A stretch of 64,000 bases of DNA, taken from contig NZ_JAAXPG010000018.1 of NCBI RefSeq assembly GCF_012396365.1, positions 62,001 to 126,000 on the forward strand. The letters are read 5' to 3'. The notes under the pieces are model-generated. The model was not told the DNA's origin, did no database searches, and saw only the letters and a list, made by a program, of their open reading frames with translations. This DNA comes from Nocardiopsis alborubida (GTDB lineage: Bacteria; Actinomycetota; Actinomycetes; Streptosporangiales; Streptosporangiaceae). This document shows, piece after piece, positions 19,515-28,793 of this stretch. Position numbers and translations under genes: made by a program. Each line of letters begins with the position of its first letter. Within the stretch, counting starts at the first letter, position 1.

Positions 19515-19661
19515 GGGGCCGGAGGGGCCCGGGCCGGAGGAGTGTTCCGCGCCCCCCGGGGGGGTGCGCGGGCCCTCCGACGACGCCCGCTTCCACTGAG
19601 GCCGCGCTCGGGTCCCCTCCCCGGAACGGCCCGGCACCTGTCCGACGGGGCCCGGCTGGCC

Positions 19662-19667
19662 TAGGCT
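19662..19667 (+). promoter_or_regulatory. -10 element of a leaderless start
   Basis: TAGGCT ends seven bases before the GTG at 19675; no ribosome site is present and no good -35 box is visible. Confidence 0.5.
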
Positions 19668-19674
19668 GTCGGGC

Positions 19675-20334
19675 GTGACACGATCCACAGAGGGCCTCAG
19701 CCCCGAACTGCACGCCTATGTCGTCGAGCACAGCGAACCCGTGGACGAGGTCCTGGCGGACCTGGCCGAGGAGACGGCGCGGTCGTTCCCCGACCACCGG
19801 GGCATGCAGATAGGCCCCGAGCAGGGCGCCTTCACCACGATGCTCACCCGGCTCTGCGGGGCGCGGGAGGTGGTGGAGGTCGGGACCTTCACCGGCTACT
19901 CGTCGATCTGCTTCGCGCGCGGCCTCCCCGAGGGCGGCCGGCTCCTGGCCCTCGACGTCAGCGAGGAGTGGACCTCCGTGGCGCGGCGGTACTGGGAGCG
20001 CGCCGGAGTCGCGGACAGGATCACCCTGAGGCTGGGTCCCGCCCTGGAGTCGCTGCGGGCGCTCCCCGAGGAGCCGCGGTTCGACCTGGCCTTCGTGGAC
20101 GCCGACAAGGAGGGCTACGTCGGCTACTGGGAGGAACTGGTCCCCCGCGTCCGGCCGGGCGGCCTGATCCTGGCCGACAACACCCTCTCCCACGGGCGGG
20201 TCGTGGACCACGAGAACACGTCTGCGGCCGTGCGGGGGATCCGCGACTTCAACGACCGGCTGGTCTCCGACGACCGCGTCACACAGGTGCTGCTGCCCAT
20301 CGGCGACGGCCTCACCCTCGCCCGCAAAAACTGA
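19675..20334 (+). CDS. O-methyltransferase, caffeoyl-CoA OMT type
   Basis: A 219-residue SAM-dependent, metal-assisted O-methyltransferase of the PF01596 family; catechol-like substrates are usual, but the real one is unknown. Motifs: VVEVGTFTGYSSICFA (SAM loop), FDLAFVDADKEGY (metal-binding Asp) and LADNTLSHGRVVD, with the second metal ligands DN. Start is the GTG at 19675, leaderless by promoter geometry. A monocistronic gene between the hydrolase and sbcD. Confidence 0.9.
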   Translation: MTRSTEGLSPELHAYVVEHSEPVDEVLADLAEETARSFPDHRGMQIGPEQGAFTTMLTRLCGAREVVEVGTFTGYSSICFARGLPEGGRLLALDVSEEWTSVARRYWERAGVADRITLRLGPALESLRALPEEPRFDLAFVDADKEGYVGYWEELVPRVRPGGLILADNTLSHGRVVDHENTSAAVRGIRDFNDRLVSDDRVTQVLLPIGDGLTLARKN

Positions 20335-20433
20335 CGCCCCGACGCCTGACGCACTGACGCGCCGCGGCGGTCGCCGCCCCCGGAGGTCGTCCACAGGTCG
20401 GCTCTCATCCGCACGCGGAGCGTCGGGCTTCGG

Positions 20434-20439
20434 TAATGT
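20434..20439 (+). promoter_or_regulatory. -10 element of leaderless sbcD
   Basis: TAATGT ends eight bases before the ATG at 20448. The first ATG in frame (20436) lies inside this element, which argues that it is not the start. Confidence 0.5.
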
Positions 20440-20447
20440 CCAGTGCC

Positions 20448-21593
20448 ATGCGCCTGCTGCACACCTCGGACTGGCACCTGGGCCGCTCCTTCCACCGGGA
20501 GAACCTCGTCGACGCCCAGGCCGCCTTCCTCGACCACCTCGTCGAGACCATCCGCGAGCACCGGGTCGACGTGGTGCTCGTGGCCGGTGACCTCTACGAC
20601 CGCGCCCTGCCGTCGGTGGACGCGGTACGGCTCTTCGACCGCGCCCTGGGGCGGATCCGCGAGACCGGGGCCCGGGCCGTCCTCATCAGCGGCAACCACG
20701 ACTCCATGGCGCGGATGTCCTTCGCCACCGGTCTCATCGACGCCTCCGGCGTCCACCTGCGCAGCTCCCTGGACGGCGTCGGCACCCCCGTGCTCATCGA
20801 TGACGAGCACGGACCCGTGGCCTTCTACGGCATCCCCTACCTGGAACCGGAGATCGCGCGCCACCACTGGGACCTGCCGGAGCGGGGGCACGCGGCGGCG
20901 CTCGGGCACGCCATGGAACTGGTGCGCGCCGACCTCGCCGAGCGGCCCGGCACCCGGTCGGTGGTCCTCTCGCACGCGTTCGTGACCGGCGGCGAGCCCT
21001 CCGACAGCGAACGCGACATCTCCGTGGGCGGCGCCTCGCACGTGCCGGTCCCGGTCTACGACGGGGTGGACTACGTGGCCCTGGGGCACCTGCACGGGCG
21101 GCAGACCATCACCCCCTCCGTGCGCTACTCGGGCAGCCCGCTGGCCTACTCCTTCTCCGAGGAGCACCACGTCAAGGGCTACTGGCTGGTGGACCTGGAC
21201 GCCGACGGCCTCGCGGGCGCCGAGTTCGCCGCGGCGCCCGTCCCCCGCCCCCTGGCCCGGATCCGCGGCCGGATCGAGGACCTGCTCACCCGCCCCGAGT
21301 GGGAGTCCCGCACCGGCCACTGGCTCCAGATCACCCTGACCGACCCGCGCCGACCCGCCCACCCCATGGACCGGCTGCGCGAACGCTTCCCCCACGTGCT
21401 GGTCCTGGACTTCGCCCCCGAGGGCGGCGCCGCCGACACCCGCCCGGTCGCCGCCTCCGTCGCCGACCGCAGCGAGCGCCAGGTGGTCGGCGACTTCGTG
21501 GAGTGGGCCCGCGGCACCCCCGCCACCCCCGAGGAGGAGGCCCTCGTGAACACCGCCGTCGAGCAGGTCCGGCTCCAGGAGGGGACGCGCTGA
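20448..21593 (+). CDS. sbcD: Exonuclease SbcCD, nuclease subunit D
   Basis: Mre11-type nuclease that, with SbcC, cleaves hairpins and protein-blocked DNA ends. The 381-residue protein carries the phosphoesterase metal motifs in order: TSDWHLGRSF (residues 6-15), VVLVAGDLYDRA, LISGNHDS, SHAFVTGG and ALGHLHGRQ. The C-terminal capping domain follows. The stop overlaps the sbcC start by one base (TGATG), so the subunits are made together. Confidence 0.95.
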   Translation: MRLLHTSDWHLGRSFHRENLVDAQAAFLDHLVETIREHRVDVVLVAGDLYDRALPSVDAVRLFDRALGRIRETGARAVLISGNHDSMARMSFATGLIDASGVHLRSSLDGVGTPVLIDDEHGPVAFYGIPYLEPEIARHHWDLPERGHAAALGHAMELVRADLAERPGTRSVVLSHAFVTGGEPSDSERDISVGGASHVPVPVYDGVDYVALGHLHGRQTITPSVRYSGSPLAYSFSEEHHVKGYWLVDLDADGLAGAEFAAAPVPRPLARIRGRIEDLLTRPEWESRTGHWLQITLTDPRRPAHPMDRLRERFPHVLVLDFAPEGGAADTRPVAASVADRSERQVVGDFVEWARGTPATPEEEALVNTAVEQVRLQEGTR

Positions 21594-24580
21594 TGCGGCT
21601 GCACACCCTCACCGTCCAGGCGTTCGGCCCCTTCGCGGGCACCGAGAAGGTGGACTTCGACCGCCTCAGCGCGGGCGGGCTCTTCCTCATCCACGGCCCC
21701 ACCGGCGCGGGCAAGACCACCGTGCTGGACGCGGTGTGCTTCGCCCTGTACGGCAGCGTGCCGGGCGCCCGCGGCAAGGACCGCTCCCCCAAGAGCGACC
21801 ACGCGCCGCTGGACGCCGAACCCAGGGTGGTCCTGGAGTTCACGGTCCAGGGACGCCGTATCTGGATCGAGCGCAAGCCGCGCTGGGACCGCCCCAAGAA
21901 GCGGGGCACCGGCACCGTGTCGCAGAACACCAAGGTCGTCGTCAAGGAGTTCACCGGCGGCAGGTGGGAGGGCGTCACCACCCGCCCCGACGAGGCGGGC
22001 CAGTTCGTCAACGACCTCCTGGGCCTGACCCTCGCGCAGTTCTGCCAGACCGTCATGCTCCCCCAGGGTGACTTCGCGCGGTTCCTGCGCGCCAAGTCCG
22101 AGGAGCGGCGCGAGTCCCTGGAGCGCATCTTCAACACCCGGCTGTTCCGGGACGTGGAGACGTGGCTGGGCGCGCACGCCAGACGGCTCGAACACGAGGT
22201 CCGGACGGCCAACGCACAGGTGCGCGCGGTCGCGGACCGGATCGCCGAGGTCGGCCGCTCCCGGGCCCCCGAACCGCCCGAGGAGCTGTCGGCCTGGGCC
22301 GCGGAGCTGGCCTCCGTCACCGCCGCGACCGCGCACGACGCCGGGCAGGTGGCCGGGGAGTTCACCGGGGCCCGCGAGGAGGCCCAGCGGGCCCTGTCCG
22401 AGGGGCGCGAGCTGCGCGTCCGCCAGGAACGGCTGGCCGACGCCCGTCGGCGCCGCGCCCAGCTGGCCGAGCACACCGCGTGGCGGGCCGCGATCGACGC
22501 CCAGCTCGACGACGCCGGGCGCGCCGAGTCGGTGCTGCCCTTCCTGCGGGCCCGCGACAACCGCCGCACCGAGCTGGACAAGGCCGAGCTGGCCGTCGCC
22601 GACCACCTGGCCCTGGTGGGCGGGCTGCCCGGCTTCTCCGCGCGGTCCGAGGCGGCGGTGCCGCGTGAGGAGCTGGGCGCCGCCGAGCAGGAGCGCCGGG
22701 ACGAGCTGGCCCGCCTCGACGCACTGCGCGCGGACGCCGAGCGCCGCCGGTCACTGGGCCGCTCCGTCACCGCGTTCACCGGGCGCCTGGACGAGATCGC
22801 CGCGCAGCTGGAGCGCCAGCGCGCGCTGGCCGCCTCCCTGCCTCCCCGGGTGGAGGCGCTGACCGCCGAGCTGCGACGCCTCCACGAGCAGGCCGGGCAG
22901 GAGGGGGCCGCCGAGACCGCCCTGGCCGCCGCCCGCAGGCGCCTCGACGCCGCCGCGGAGTACGAGCGGCTGGGCCGGGAGCTCGCGGAGGCGCAGGAGC
23001 GCTACCGCGGAGCCGTGGACGGGGCCCAGGCGGCCCGCGACCGCGCCCTCGACCTGCGCGAGCGCCGGATCACCCACATGGCCGCCGAACTGGCGTCCGG
23101 GCTGGCCGACGGAGAGCCGTGCGCGGTGTGCGGGTCGCTGGAGCACCCCTCGCCCGCCCGCCCCTCCGGGGAGGGCCTGGTCTCGGCCGAGGAGGAGCGG
23201 CGGGCCCAGGCCGCCGCCGACACCGCCGCCTCCCGCCGCACGGAGGCCGAGAACGCCGTGGTGGCCCTGCGGGAGCGGCGCGCCGCCGCGCGGGAGCGCG
23301 CCGAGGACGCCACCGCCGACACCGTCCGCCAGGAGGTGGAGGCGCACACCGCGGCGCTGGCGGAGGCCAGGGCCGCCGCCGGTGAGGCCCGGCGGGTGGA
23401 GGAGGAGCTGGAGCGCGTCACCGGCGACCTGGAGCGCGCCCGTACCCGCGAGGGCGAGCTGACCCGGCAGGAGGCCCAGGTCGGGGCCGACCGGGACAAC
23501 GCCGTCCGCGAGCACGGGAGGCTGACCGCGCTGCTGGACCGGGCGCGCGGGGACGACGCCGGGCTGGACGAGCGGATCGCCAGGCTGGGCGGCGAGGCCG
23601 ACCTGCTGCGCGCCGCGGCCGAGGCGGCCGTCAACCGCGACCGTGCGGCCGACGAACTGCGCACCGCCGTCGCCGAGGCCGAGCGGCAGCGGGCCGACGC
23701 CCGGTTCGCCGACGAGGCCGGGGTGTGGGAGGCCGCGCTGGACGAGGAGCGGCGCCGGGCGCTGCGCGAGCGCGCCCGCTCCTTCGACGGCGCTCTGGCC
23801 GCCGTCGAGGCGTCGCTGGCCGACCCGGAGCTGACCGCGGCCGGGGAACTGCCCGCCCCGGACCCGGAGGAGCTGGCAGCCGCCGCGCGGACCGCCTCGG
23901 AGGCCGCCGACCGCGCGGTGGCCTGGCGGAGCATGCTGGAGGAGCGGGCGCGTCGGCTCGCCTCCCTGCGTGAGGAGCTCGGCCTGCGGTTGCGGGACTG
24001 CGAACCGGCGCTGCGCCGCTACGCGGTGGCCGAGGGGCTGCGCGGCCTGACCGCCGGGACCTCCTCCGACAACGCCGACAACGTGCGCCTGTCGGCGTAC
24101 GTGCTGGCGGCCCGCCTGGAGCAGGTGGTGGCCGCCGCCAACGACCGGCTGGTGACGATGTCGGACGGCCGGTACGAGCTGCGCTACACGGTGGACAAGG
24201 CCGCCGGGGACGGGCGCGCGCGTTCGGCCGGGGGCCTGGGCATGCGGGTGGTCGACGCCTGGACGGGAGTGGAGCGCGACCCGGCCACGCTCTCGGGCGG
24301 GGAGACGTTCTTCAGCTCGCTGGCGCTGGCCCTGGGGCTGGGCGACGTGGCCAGCGCCGAGGCGGGCGGCGCCGACATCGACACGCTGTTCGTGGACGAG
24401 GGGTTCGGCACGCTGGACGAGGACACCCTGGAGGAGGTGCTGGACGTCCTGGACCGGTTGCGGGACGGCGGCCGGGCGGTGGGCGTGGTGAGCCACGTCG
24501 CCGACCTGCGGCAGAGGGTGTCCACCCGCCTGAGGGTGGTCAAGACGGCGGCGGGCTCGCGGGTGGAGCACACCGGCTGA
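21593..24580 (+). CDS. sbcC: Exonuclease SbcCD, ATPase subunit C
   Basis: Rad50-like SMC ATPase partner of SbcD, 995 residues. Order: Walker A GPTGAGKTT (about 34-42); NDLLGLTLAQFCQTVMLPQGDFARFL region split in the family's Q-loop (about 135-165); long alanine/arginine/glutamate-rich coiled coils; zinc hook CAVC at residues 510-513; second coiled coil; signature LSGGETFFSSLALALG (about 900); and Walker B TLFVDEGFGTLD (about 930). The ATG at 21593 overlaps the sbcD stop; upstream in-frame sequence is sbcD in another frame. Confidence 0.95.
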   Translation: MRLHTLTVQAFGPFAGTEKVDFDRLSAGGLFLIHGPTGAGKTTVLDAVCFALYGSVPGARGKDRSPKSDHAPLDAEPRVVLEFTVQGRRIWIERKPRWDRPKKRGTGTVSQNTKVVVKEFTGGRWEGVTTRPDEAGQFVNDLLGLTLAQFCQTVMLPQGDFARFLRAKSEERRESLERIFNTRLFRDVETWLGAHARRLEHEVRTANAQVRAVADRIAEVGRSRAPEPPEELSAWAAELASVTAATAHDAGQVAGEFTGAREEAQRALSEGRELRVRQERLADARRRRAQLAEHTAWRAAIDAQLDDAGRAESVLPFLRARDNRRTELDKAELAVADHLALVGGLPGFSARSEAAVPREELGAAEQERRDELARLDALRADAERRRSLGRSVTAFTGRLDEIAAQLERQRALAASLPPRVEALTAELRRLHEQAGQEGAAETALAAARRRLDAAAEYERLGRELAEAQERYRGAVDGAQAARDRALDLRERRITHMAAELASGLADGEPCAVCGSLEHPSPARPSGEGLVSAEEERRAQAAADTAASRRTEAENAVVALRERRAAARERAEDATADTVRQEVEAHTAALAEARAAAGEARRVEEELERVTGDLERARTREGELTRQEAQVGADRDNAVREHGRLTALLDRARGDDAGLDERIARLGGEADLLRAAAEAAVNRDRAADELRTAVAEAERQRADARFADEAGVWEAALDEERRRALRERARSFDGALAAVEASLADPELTAAGELPAPDPEELAAAARTASEAADRAVAWRSMLEERARRLASLREELGLRLRDCEPALRRYAVAEGLRGLTAGTSSDNADNVRLSAYVLAARLEQVVAAANDRLVTMSDGRYELRYTVDKAAGDGRARSAGGLGMRVVDAWTGVERDPATLSGGETFFSSLALALGLGDVASAEAGGADIDTLFVDEGFGTLDEDTLEEVLDVLDRLRDGGRAVGVVSHVADLRQRVSTRLRVVKTAAGSRVEHTG

Positions 24581-24636
24581 CCGCGCACGCCCACCCCGGA
24601 TCCGGGCCCCTCCGGTTCGGTGCGACAATGGCGAGC

Positions 24637-25056
24637 GTGAATTCGCTGGTCAACATCGCCGTGTTCGGAGTCGTGGGCGCCATCCTGATGGCGGCCCTGC
24701 TCGGTCTGCTCCTCGTCGTCTCCGGGAGCTCGCGCGGGGCTTCGCCCCGGTCGCGGGCGGTGTTCGGGATCGCCTCCGTGGTGGTGCTGATCGCGCTGCC
24801 GACGCTGGCCGCGGCCAACACGCTGGCCGCCGGGGCCGGTTTCTGGGCGGGGTTCGCCGCGGCCGCCTGCGTCGCGGCCGTCCTGTGCGCGGTCAACGTG
24901 GTGATGCTGCCGGTGGTGGCCCGCCGCCAGTCCTCGGGGGGCGGCCAGTCCGCGCTGTCCGCGCTCCGCCCCTCCCTGCCGCTGCTGGCCGCGGCCCTGC
25001 TGATCTGCCTGGTCCTGGGGCTGGTGGGGGCCTCCGTGGCCGCCCTGGTCGTCTGA
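24637..25056 (+). CDS. Small four-helix membrane protein, unknown
   Basis: About 139 residues with four predicted membrane segments separated by short basic loops (SRGASPRSR and RRQSSGGG). No family recognised. The GTG at 24637 is preferred: GACAAT ends seven bases upstream, resembling a leaderless -10, and no ribosome site exists; an ATG at 24628 would add three residues. It stands alone between sbcC and a strong terminator. Confidence 0.7.
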   Translation: MNSLVNIAVFGVVGAILMAALLGLLLVVSGSSRGASPRSRAVFGIASVVVLIALPTLAAANTLAAGAGFWAGFAAAACVAAVLCAVNVVMLPVVARRQSSGGGQSALSALRPSLPLLAAALLICLVLGLVGASVAALVV

Positions 25057-25073
25057 CCCCGTACCTTCCGTTC

Positions 25074-25105
25074 GGGCGCCCCGTGCCCTCCGGCACGGGG
25101 CGCCC
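25074..25105. terminator. Bidirectional terminator
   Basis: Perfect 14-bp stem GGGCGCCCCGTGCC/GGCACGGGGCGCCC with loop CTCC, exactly between two convergent genes. Confidence 0.8.
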
Positions 25106-25124
25106 CGCTTCGCGGGTCCGCCCC

Positions 25125-26024
25125 TCAGGCCGTCCCCTCCTGCGCCCGGACCAGGGGGATGGCCTCGGCCAGGGCGTCGCGGTAGGGCGCCTGGGTGACC
25201 ACGTAGCTGAACCCGTACCTCTCGCGGCGCTCCAGGATCCTGTCCGCGATCTCCCGCGGGGTGCCGATCAGCACGTAGGGGTTCTCCCACACGGGTTCCC
25301 CCTCGGGGAACACCCCGGGGCCCGCCTGCTCCAGGATCCGGGCGGTGGTCGCCTCCACGTCGTCGGTGACCGCCACCATCTGGACGAGCACGCTCGACTC
25401 GTACCCGCGCCCGGCGGCCCGCTCCCGGACCAGTTCCACCCGCCGCAGGGTCTCGGCCGAGTCCGCCACGGAGAACTCCCCCAGTCTGCGGCGCCGCCGC
25501 TGCGTGAGTCCGCTGAAACCCACGATGTCGGCCCGCTCGGCCGCCATGGTCAGGGTCGCGGGCCCGTGCCCGCCGATCAGCAGCGGAGGCCGGGGGCTCT
25601 GGACGGGCCGGGGTTCCTGACCGCCCTCGGCCAGCCTCCGGTCGAGCTCGTCCAGGGCCGCGACCAGGTTCGCGGTCCGCTCGGCGTGGGGCCGCCAGAG
25701 GATTCCCGCGTCGTCGAACTCCGACTTCATGTGGCCCGAGCCCAGTCCCAGCTCGAAGCGCCCGCCCGAGACCTGGTCGAGGGTGGCGGCCTCACGCGCC
25801 AGGAGCGCCGGGTTCCAGAACTCGTTGTTGAGCACGTAGGTGCCCAGTCGCAGGCGGCTGGTGACCGCGGCCGCGGCGGCCAGCCGGACGAAGGGCGAGG
25901 CCATGCCCAGGTGGTCGGGGGCGAGCAGGACGTCGAAGCCCTGTGCCTCGACGGCGCGGCAGACGTCGGCCCAGTCCCCGGGCTCGTCCGCGAGCATGTT
26001 GGTTCCGAAGCGAAATCTCCTCAT
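25125..26024 (-). CDS. LLM-class flavin/F420-dependent oxidoreductase
   Basis: A luciferase-like TIM-barrel oxidoreductase of 299 residues, similar to the actinobacterial F420-dependent group; substrate unknown. Visible are RFGTNMLADEPGDW at the N-terminus, LLAPDHLG, RLRLGTYVLNNEFWNPALLAREAATLDQ (the usual cofactor-side segment, split in two strands), SGGRFELGLGSGH and the late RPPLLIGGHG. ATG at 26024 is the natural start; upstream sequence in frame belongs to the neighbouring gene's intergenic region. No operon partner. Confidence 0.88.
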   Translation of the reverse strand: MRRFRFGTNMLADEPGDWADVCRAVEAQGFDVLLAPDHLGMASPFVRLAAAAAVTSRLRLGTYVLNNEFWNPALLAREAATLDQVSGGRFELGLGSGHMKSEFDDAGILWRPHAERTANLVAALDELDRRLAEGGQEPRPVQSPRPPLLIGGHGPATLTMAAERADIVGFSGLTQRRRRRLGEFSVADSAETLRRVELVRERAAGRGYESSVLVQMVAVTDDVEATTARILEQAGPGVFPEGEPVWENPYVLIGTPREIADRILERRERYGFSYVVTQAPYRDALAEAIPLVRAQEGTA

Positions 26025-26096
26025 GGGACCGAGCCAACACCACCGTGCGCCCCGGCGCCAGGGCCCTTCACCCTCCGGGACGGGCCCGGGACGACG

Positions 26097-26126
26097 GCGG
26101 GGGCGCACCGGCCGGTGCGCCCCCGC
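26097..26126 (-). terminator. Terminator of the CopD-CtaG gene
   Basis: A perfect 30-base palindrome (15-bp arms, central CCGGCCGG) begins nine bases past the stop codon on the minus strand. Confidence 0.7.
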
Positions 26127-26134
26127 GTGTCGGG

Positions 26135-28330
26135 TCAGCCGCCCTTGCTGGCGGCGGGATCGGGATCGTCGTCCCCTGCCTCCGCCGCCGGCGCGCTGCG
26201 CGTCCCCGGCTCCTCGCCGGTCCGCGGCGGCGCCTCCGGGGACGCGGTGGCCGCGGCCGGGCCCGCGCCCCGGGAGCGGCGTTCGAGCTCGGCCAGGTAG
26301 GCGTTGTAGGCGTCCATGTCGGCGTCGTCGGAGCCGCCCCGGCGGCTGTGGCGCTCCCTGCGGCGCTCCTGCTTCTCGTCGTCGCGCGACCACTGCCGCA
26401 CCAGCGCGATCATGACCAGCGCGGTGGGGATCTCGCCCAGCGCCCAGGCGACGCCGCCGCCCGCGTACTGGTCCGCGGCCTGGTCCTCCAGCCACGGGAT
26501 GTCGAACTGGCCGTAGTAGTCCATCGCCAGCGGTTCGGACTGCATCATGATCGTGATGCCGAAGAAGGCGTGGAACCCCATCACCACCAGCAGCAGCAGG
26601 ATGCGCAGCAGGAAGGGCACCTTCCTCGGCGCCGGGTCCACCCCCACGATGATCCAGTAGAAGAGGAAGCCCACCAGCAGGAAGTGCACGCCCATGAGCA
26701 GGTGGCCCAGGTGGTCGTTCATCAGCGTGCCGAACAGCGGCGTGAAGTACAGGACGTAGGGGCTGAACACGAACAGCGGGGCCGCGATCGCCGGGTGCGT
26801 GACCGTCTTGGAGAAGCGGCTGTTGAGGAACAGGTTGAGCCACTCGCGCGGCCCCCGGTCACCGCGCCGCGCGGCGGGCCTGAGCGCCCGCAGGGCCAGG
26901 GTGATCGGCGCGCCCAGCACCAGCAGGATCGGAGTGAGCATCGACAGCACCATGTGCTGGATCATGTGCGTCGAGAACAGCACCATGGAGTAGGTCGCGA
27001 ACCCGGTGAGCTGCGTGACCACGATCGTCACCAGCCCCGCCGCGAAGGCCACCGTCCGCCCCACGGGCCAGGAGTCGCCCCGGCGCACCAGCCGGACCAC
27101 GGCTCCCGCGTACAGGCCGCCCGCGACGAGCACGACCATGATGAAGAACAGGTCGGGGCGCCACAGGGTGAGCAGGGTCTGGGCGCTCATGGGCGGCGGC
27201 ACGGGGAAGCCGAGGATGGCGGCGGCCGGGTCCACGGTTCCCTCCAGCGGCGGGGGCGGCGCGGTGCGCCCCAGGCCGACGGACACGCCGATGACGGTGG
27301 CCATGACGAGCACCTCGGCCAGCGCCGCGCGCAGGAACAGCGGGCGCCGGAACGCCTCCCCCGCAGGCCCCCGCGGGGCGTCCTCCAGGCGCTTGAAGAC
27401 GAACTCGCGGTGCATGTAGCCGAACGCGCCCAGGGCCCCGAACAGGATGATCTTGACCAGGATGATCAGGCCGTACTCGGTGGCGATCAGGTCCTCGATC
27501 GAGTACAGGCGGGCCAGCGCGCTGGCCGCGCCGCTGACGGCCACGCCGACGTAGGCCCACAGGGCCAGGCGGCTGAAGCGGTTGGCGGCCACCGACGTGT
27601 CCTGGGCGTCGCGCCGCAGCGCGTGGTAGGTCAGCGCGGCCACGCCGCCCACCCACACGCTGATGGAGATCACGTGCAGGGCCAGCCCGGTCACGGCCAG
27701 TTCGTGCGAGCCGGAGGAGGCTGAATGGCCGGTCAGCGCGGGCGGCGTGGTGGCGGCCAGGGCGAGGACGAGCAGCCACAGGCCGCCGGTGGCGGTGGTG
27801 GCCGTGCGGCCGAACAGGGCGATGCCGGTCGTGAGCAGGACGACGAACATCAGCGCGATGCCGCCCGAGACCGACCCGGCGTAGGCCGTGACCTCGTCGA
27901 CGCTGATCTGGCCGACCTTGCGGGCCAGGAACTCCGCGGCCTGGAAGTACAGGGTGAACACGGCGGCGAGGGCCCAGACCAGGCCCGCCCAGCTGGCCGC
28001 GCGCACGTAGGAGGTCGCCTGCGGGGAGAGCCTGCCCTTGTGGGAGGGCAGCAGGACGGCGGCGAGCAGCAGCAGGCCGATCGCCACGACCGCGGAGGCG
28101 TCCATGGTGACCTTGGCCAGCGGCAGGCCCCAGCGGACCGCCTCTCCGGCGTCGGGCAGCCCGGGGATGACCTCGGGGAAGGCGGCTCCGCCGAGGACCA
28201 GGGTCAGGCTCAGGCCGGTCAGGCACAGGGCGGCGGCCGCGGCGGCGAAGAGCGGCGCCCGCCCCGTGCCCGGGGCGTCGTCATGGTGTTCCTTGAGGGG
28301 GGACTTCTGGTTCTGTGCGGGAGGAGCCAC
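26135..28330 (-). CDS. CopD - CtaG fusion: copper-handling and cytochrome c oxidase assembly membrane protein
   Basis: A 731-residue membrane protein joining two families. The N-terminal part (about 1-370) has eight to nine helices and the CopD core (LHVISISVWVGGVAALTYHA, FSRLALWAYVGVAVSG, LVKIILFGALGAFG). The C-terminal part (about 400-640) is caa3-type CtaG: LWRPDLFFIM, FSTHMIQHMVLSMLTPILLV, MNDHLGHLLMGVHFLLVG and HAFFGI, with the histidines thought to handle copper. A charged, disordered tail follows. GTG at 28330 has GGAG six bases upstream. Likely role: copper supply to the aa3 oxidase. Promoter with a BlaI-like operator lies 120-150 bases upstream. Confidence 0.9.
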   Translation of the reverse strand: MAPPAQNQKSPLKEHHDDAPGTGRAPLFAAAAAALCLTGLSLTLVLGGAAFPEVIPGLPDAGEAVRWGLPLAKVTMDASAVVAIGLLLLAAVLLPSHKGRLSPQATSYVRAASWAGLVWALAAVFTLYFQAAEFLARKVGQISVDEVTAYAGSVSGGIALMFVVLLTTGIALFGRTATTATGGLWLLVLALAATTPPALTGHSASSGSHELAVTGLALHVISISVWVGGVAALTYHALRRDAQDTSVAANRFSRLALWAYVGVAVSGAASALARLYSIEDLIATEYGLIILVKIILFGALGAFGYMHREFVFKRLEDAPRGPAGEAFRRPLFLRAALAEVLVMATVIGVSVGLGRTAPPPPLEGTVDPAAAILGFPVPPPMSAQTLLTLWRPDLFFIMVVLVAGGLYAGAVVRLVRRGDSWPVGRTVAFAAGLVTIVVTQLTGFATYSMVLFSTHMIQHMVLSMLTPILLVLGAPITLALRALRPAARRGDRGPREWLNLFLNSRFSKTVTHPAIAAPLFVFSPYVLYFTPLFGTLMNDHLGHLLMGVHFLLVGFLFYWIIVGVDPAPRKVPFLLRILLLLVVMGFHAFFGITIMMQSEPLAMDYYGQFDIPWLEDQAADQYAGGGVAWALGEIPTALVMIALVRQWSRDDEKQERRRERHSRRGGSDDADMDAYNAYLAELERRSRGAGPAAATASPEAPPRTGEEPGTRSAPAAEAGDDDPDPAASKGG

Positions 28331-28793
28331 GCGCCACTCCGTCGTCGGTCTCGTTGCAACTGGCTGGTCAGCGCCCTTGGCCGTGTGACCGCCTCGCCGC
28401 TGTCCGGATCTTTCCGGCAGGGGCCGCGCACGGAGGAACACCTCGACCAAGGTTAGTCCGTCTACTACACAGTGTCGGACTCGGGCGTCCGCGTACACCC
28501 CCGCGGACGGGTCCGGGCCGCCCGAGGGACGGACGGGAGAGCCGCCGGGCCGGTCGGGGGCCGCGGGGAGCGGTTCGCGGTGTCCCTGGCGCCCCCGCCT
28601 CCCCGGCGGGGGCGGTGGCGCAGACGGGGGGATGTCGGATTCCCCCCGTGCGGCGGGGTCCTTCGCGATACGCTCGGATCCGGTCGAGACGACGGTTCCC
28701 CCGCCTTCGGCGTCCGGCCTCCCCTCCCGTGCCACGGTTCCCCGTGGTGCCTCTCAGCACATCCTCCAGCGAGCGCAGCGAAGGGGACGGCGG
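28331..28793. other. 463-bp intergenic region between divergent genes
   Basis: Contains the predicted CopD-CtaG promoter (28450-28479) embedded in a wider inverted repeat AGTCCG/CGGACT (28455-28481). The remainder, 28490-28793, is GC-rich leader before the amidohydrolase-like gene; GATACGCT near 28665 could be its -10 element. A reading frame open from 28632 runs into that gene but lacks a ribosome site. Confidence 0.5.
28450..28479 (-). promoter_or_regulatory. Promoter with BlaI-like operator upstream of CopD-CtaG
   Basis: Minus strand: -35 CCGACA (28478-28473), 17-base spacer, -10 TAACCT (28455-28450). Across the -35 and spacer lies TCCGACA-CTG-TGTAGTA, which matches the actinobacterial BlaI operator form TACTACA-N3-TGTAGTA with one perfect half and five of seven bases in the other. 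No BlaI gene is in the window. Confidence 0.45.

Noticed and set aside
21299..21592. Upstream extension of sbcC into sbcD
   Set aside because: The extension is sbcD sequence in a second frame; the TGATG overlap gives the start at 21593.
25125..26843. 572-codon minus frame ending in the LLM oxidoreductase
   Set aside because: The upstream half is a shadow of the CopD-CtaG gene and crosses its terminator.
28632..28793. 54-residue N-terminal extension of the amidohydrolase-like protein
   Set aside because: No ribosome site at 28632; a good one precedes 28794, where the family begins.
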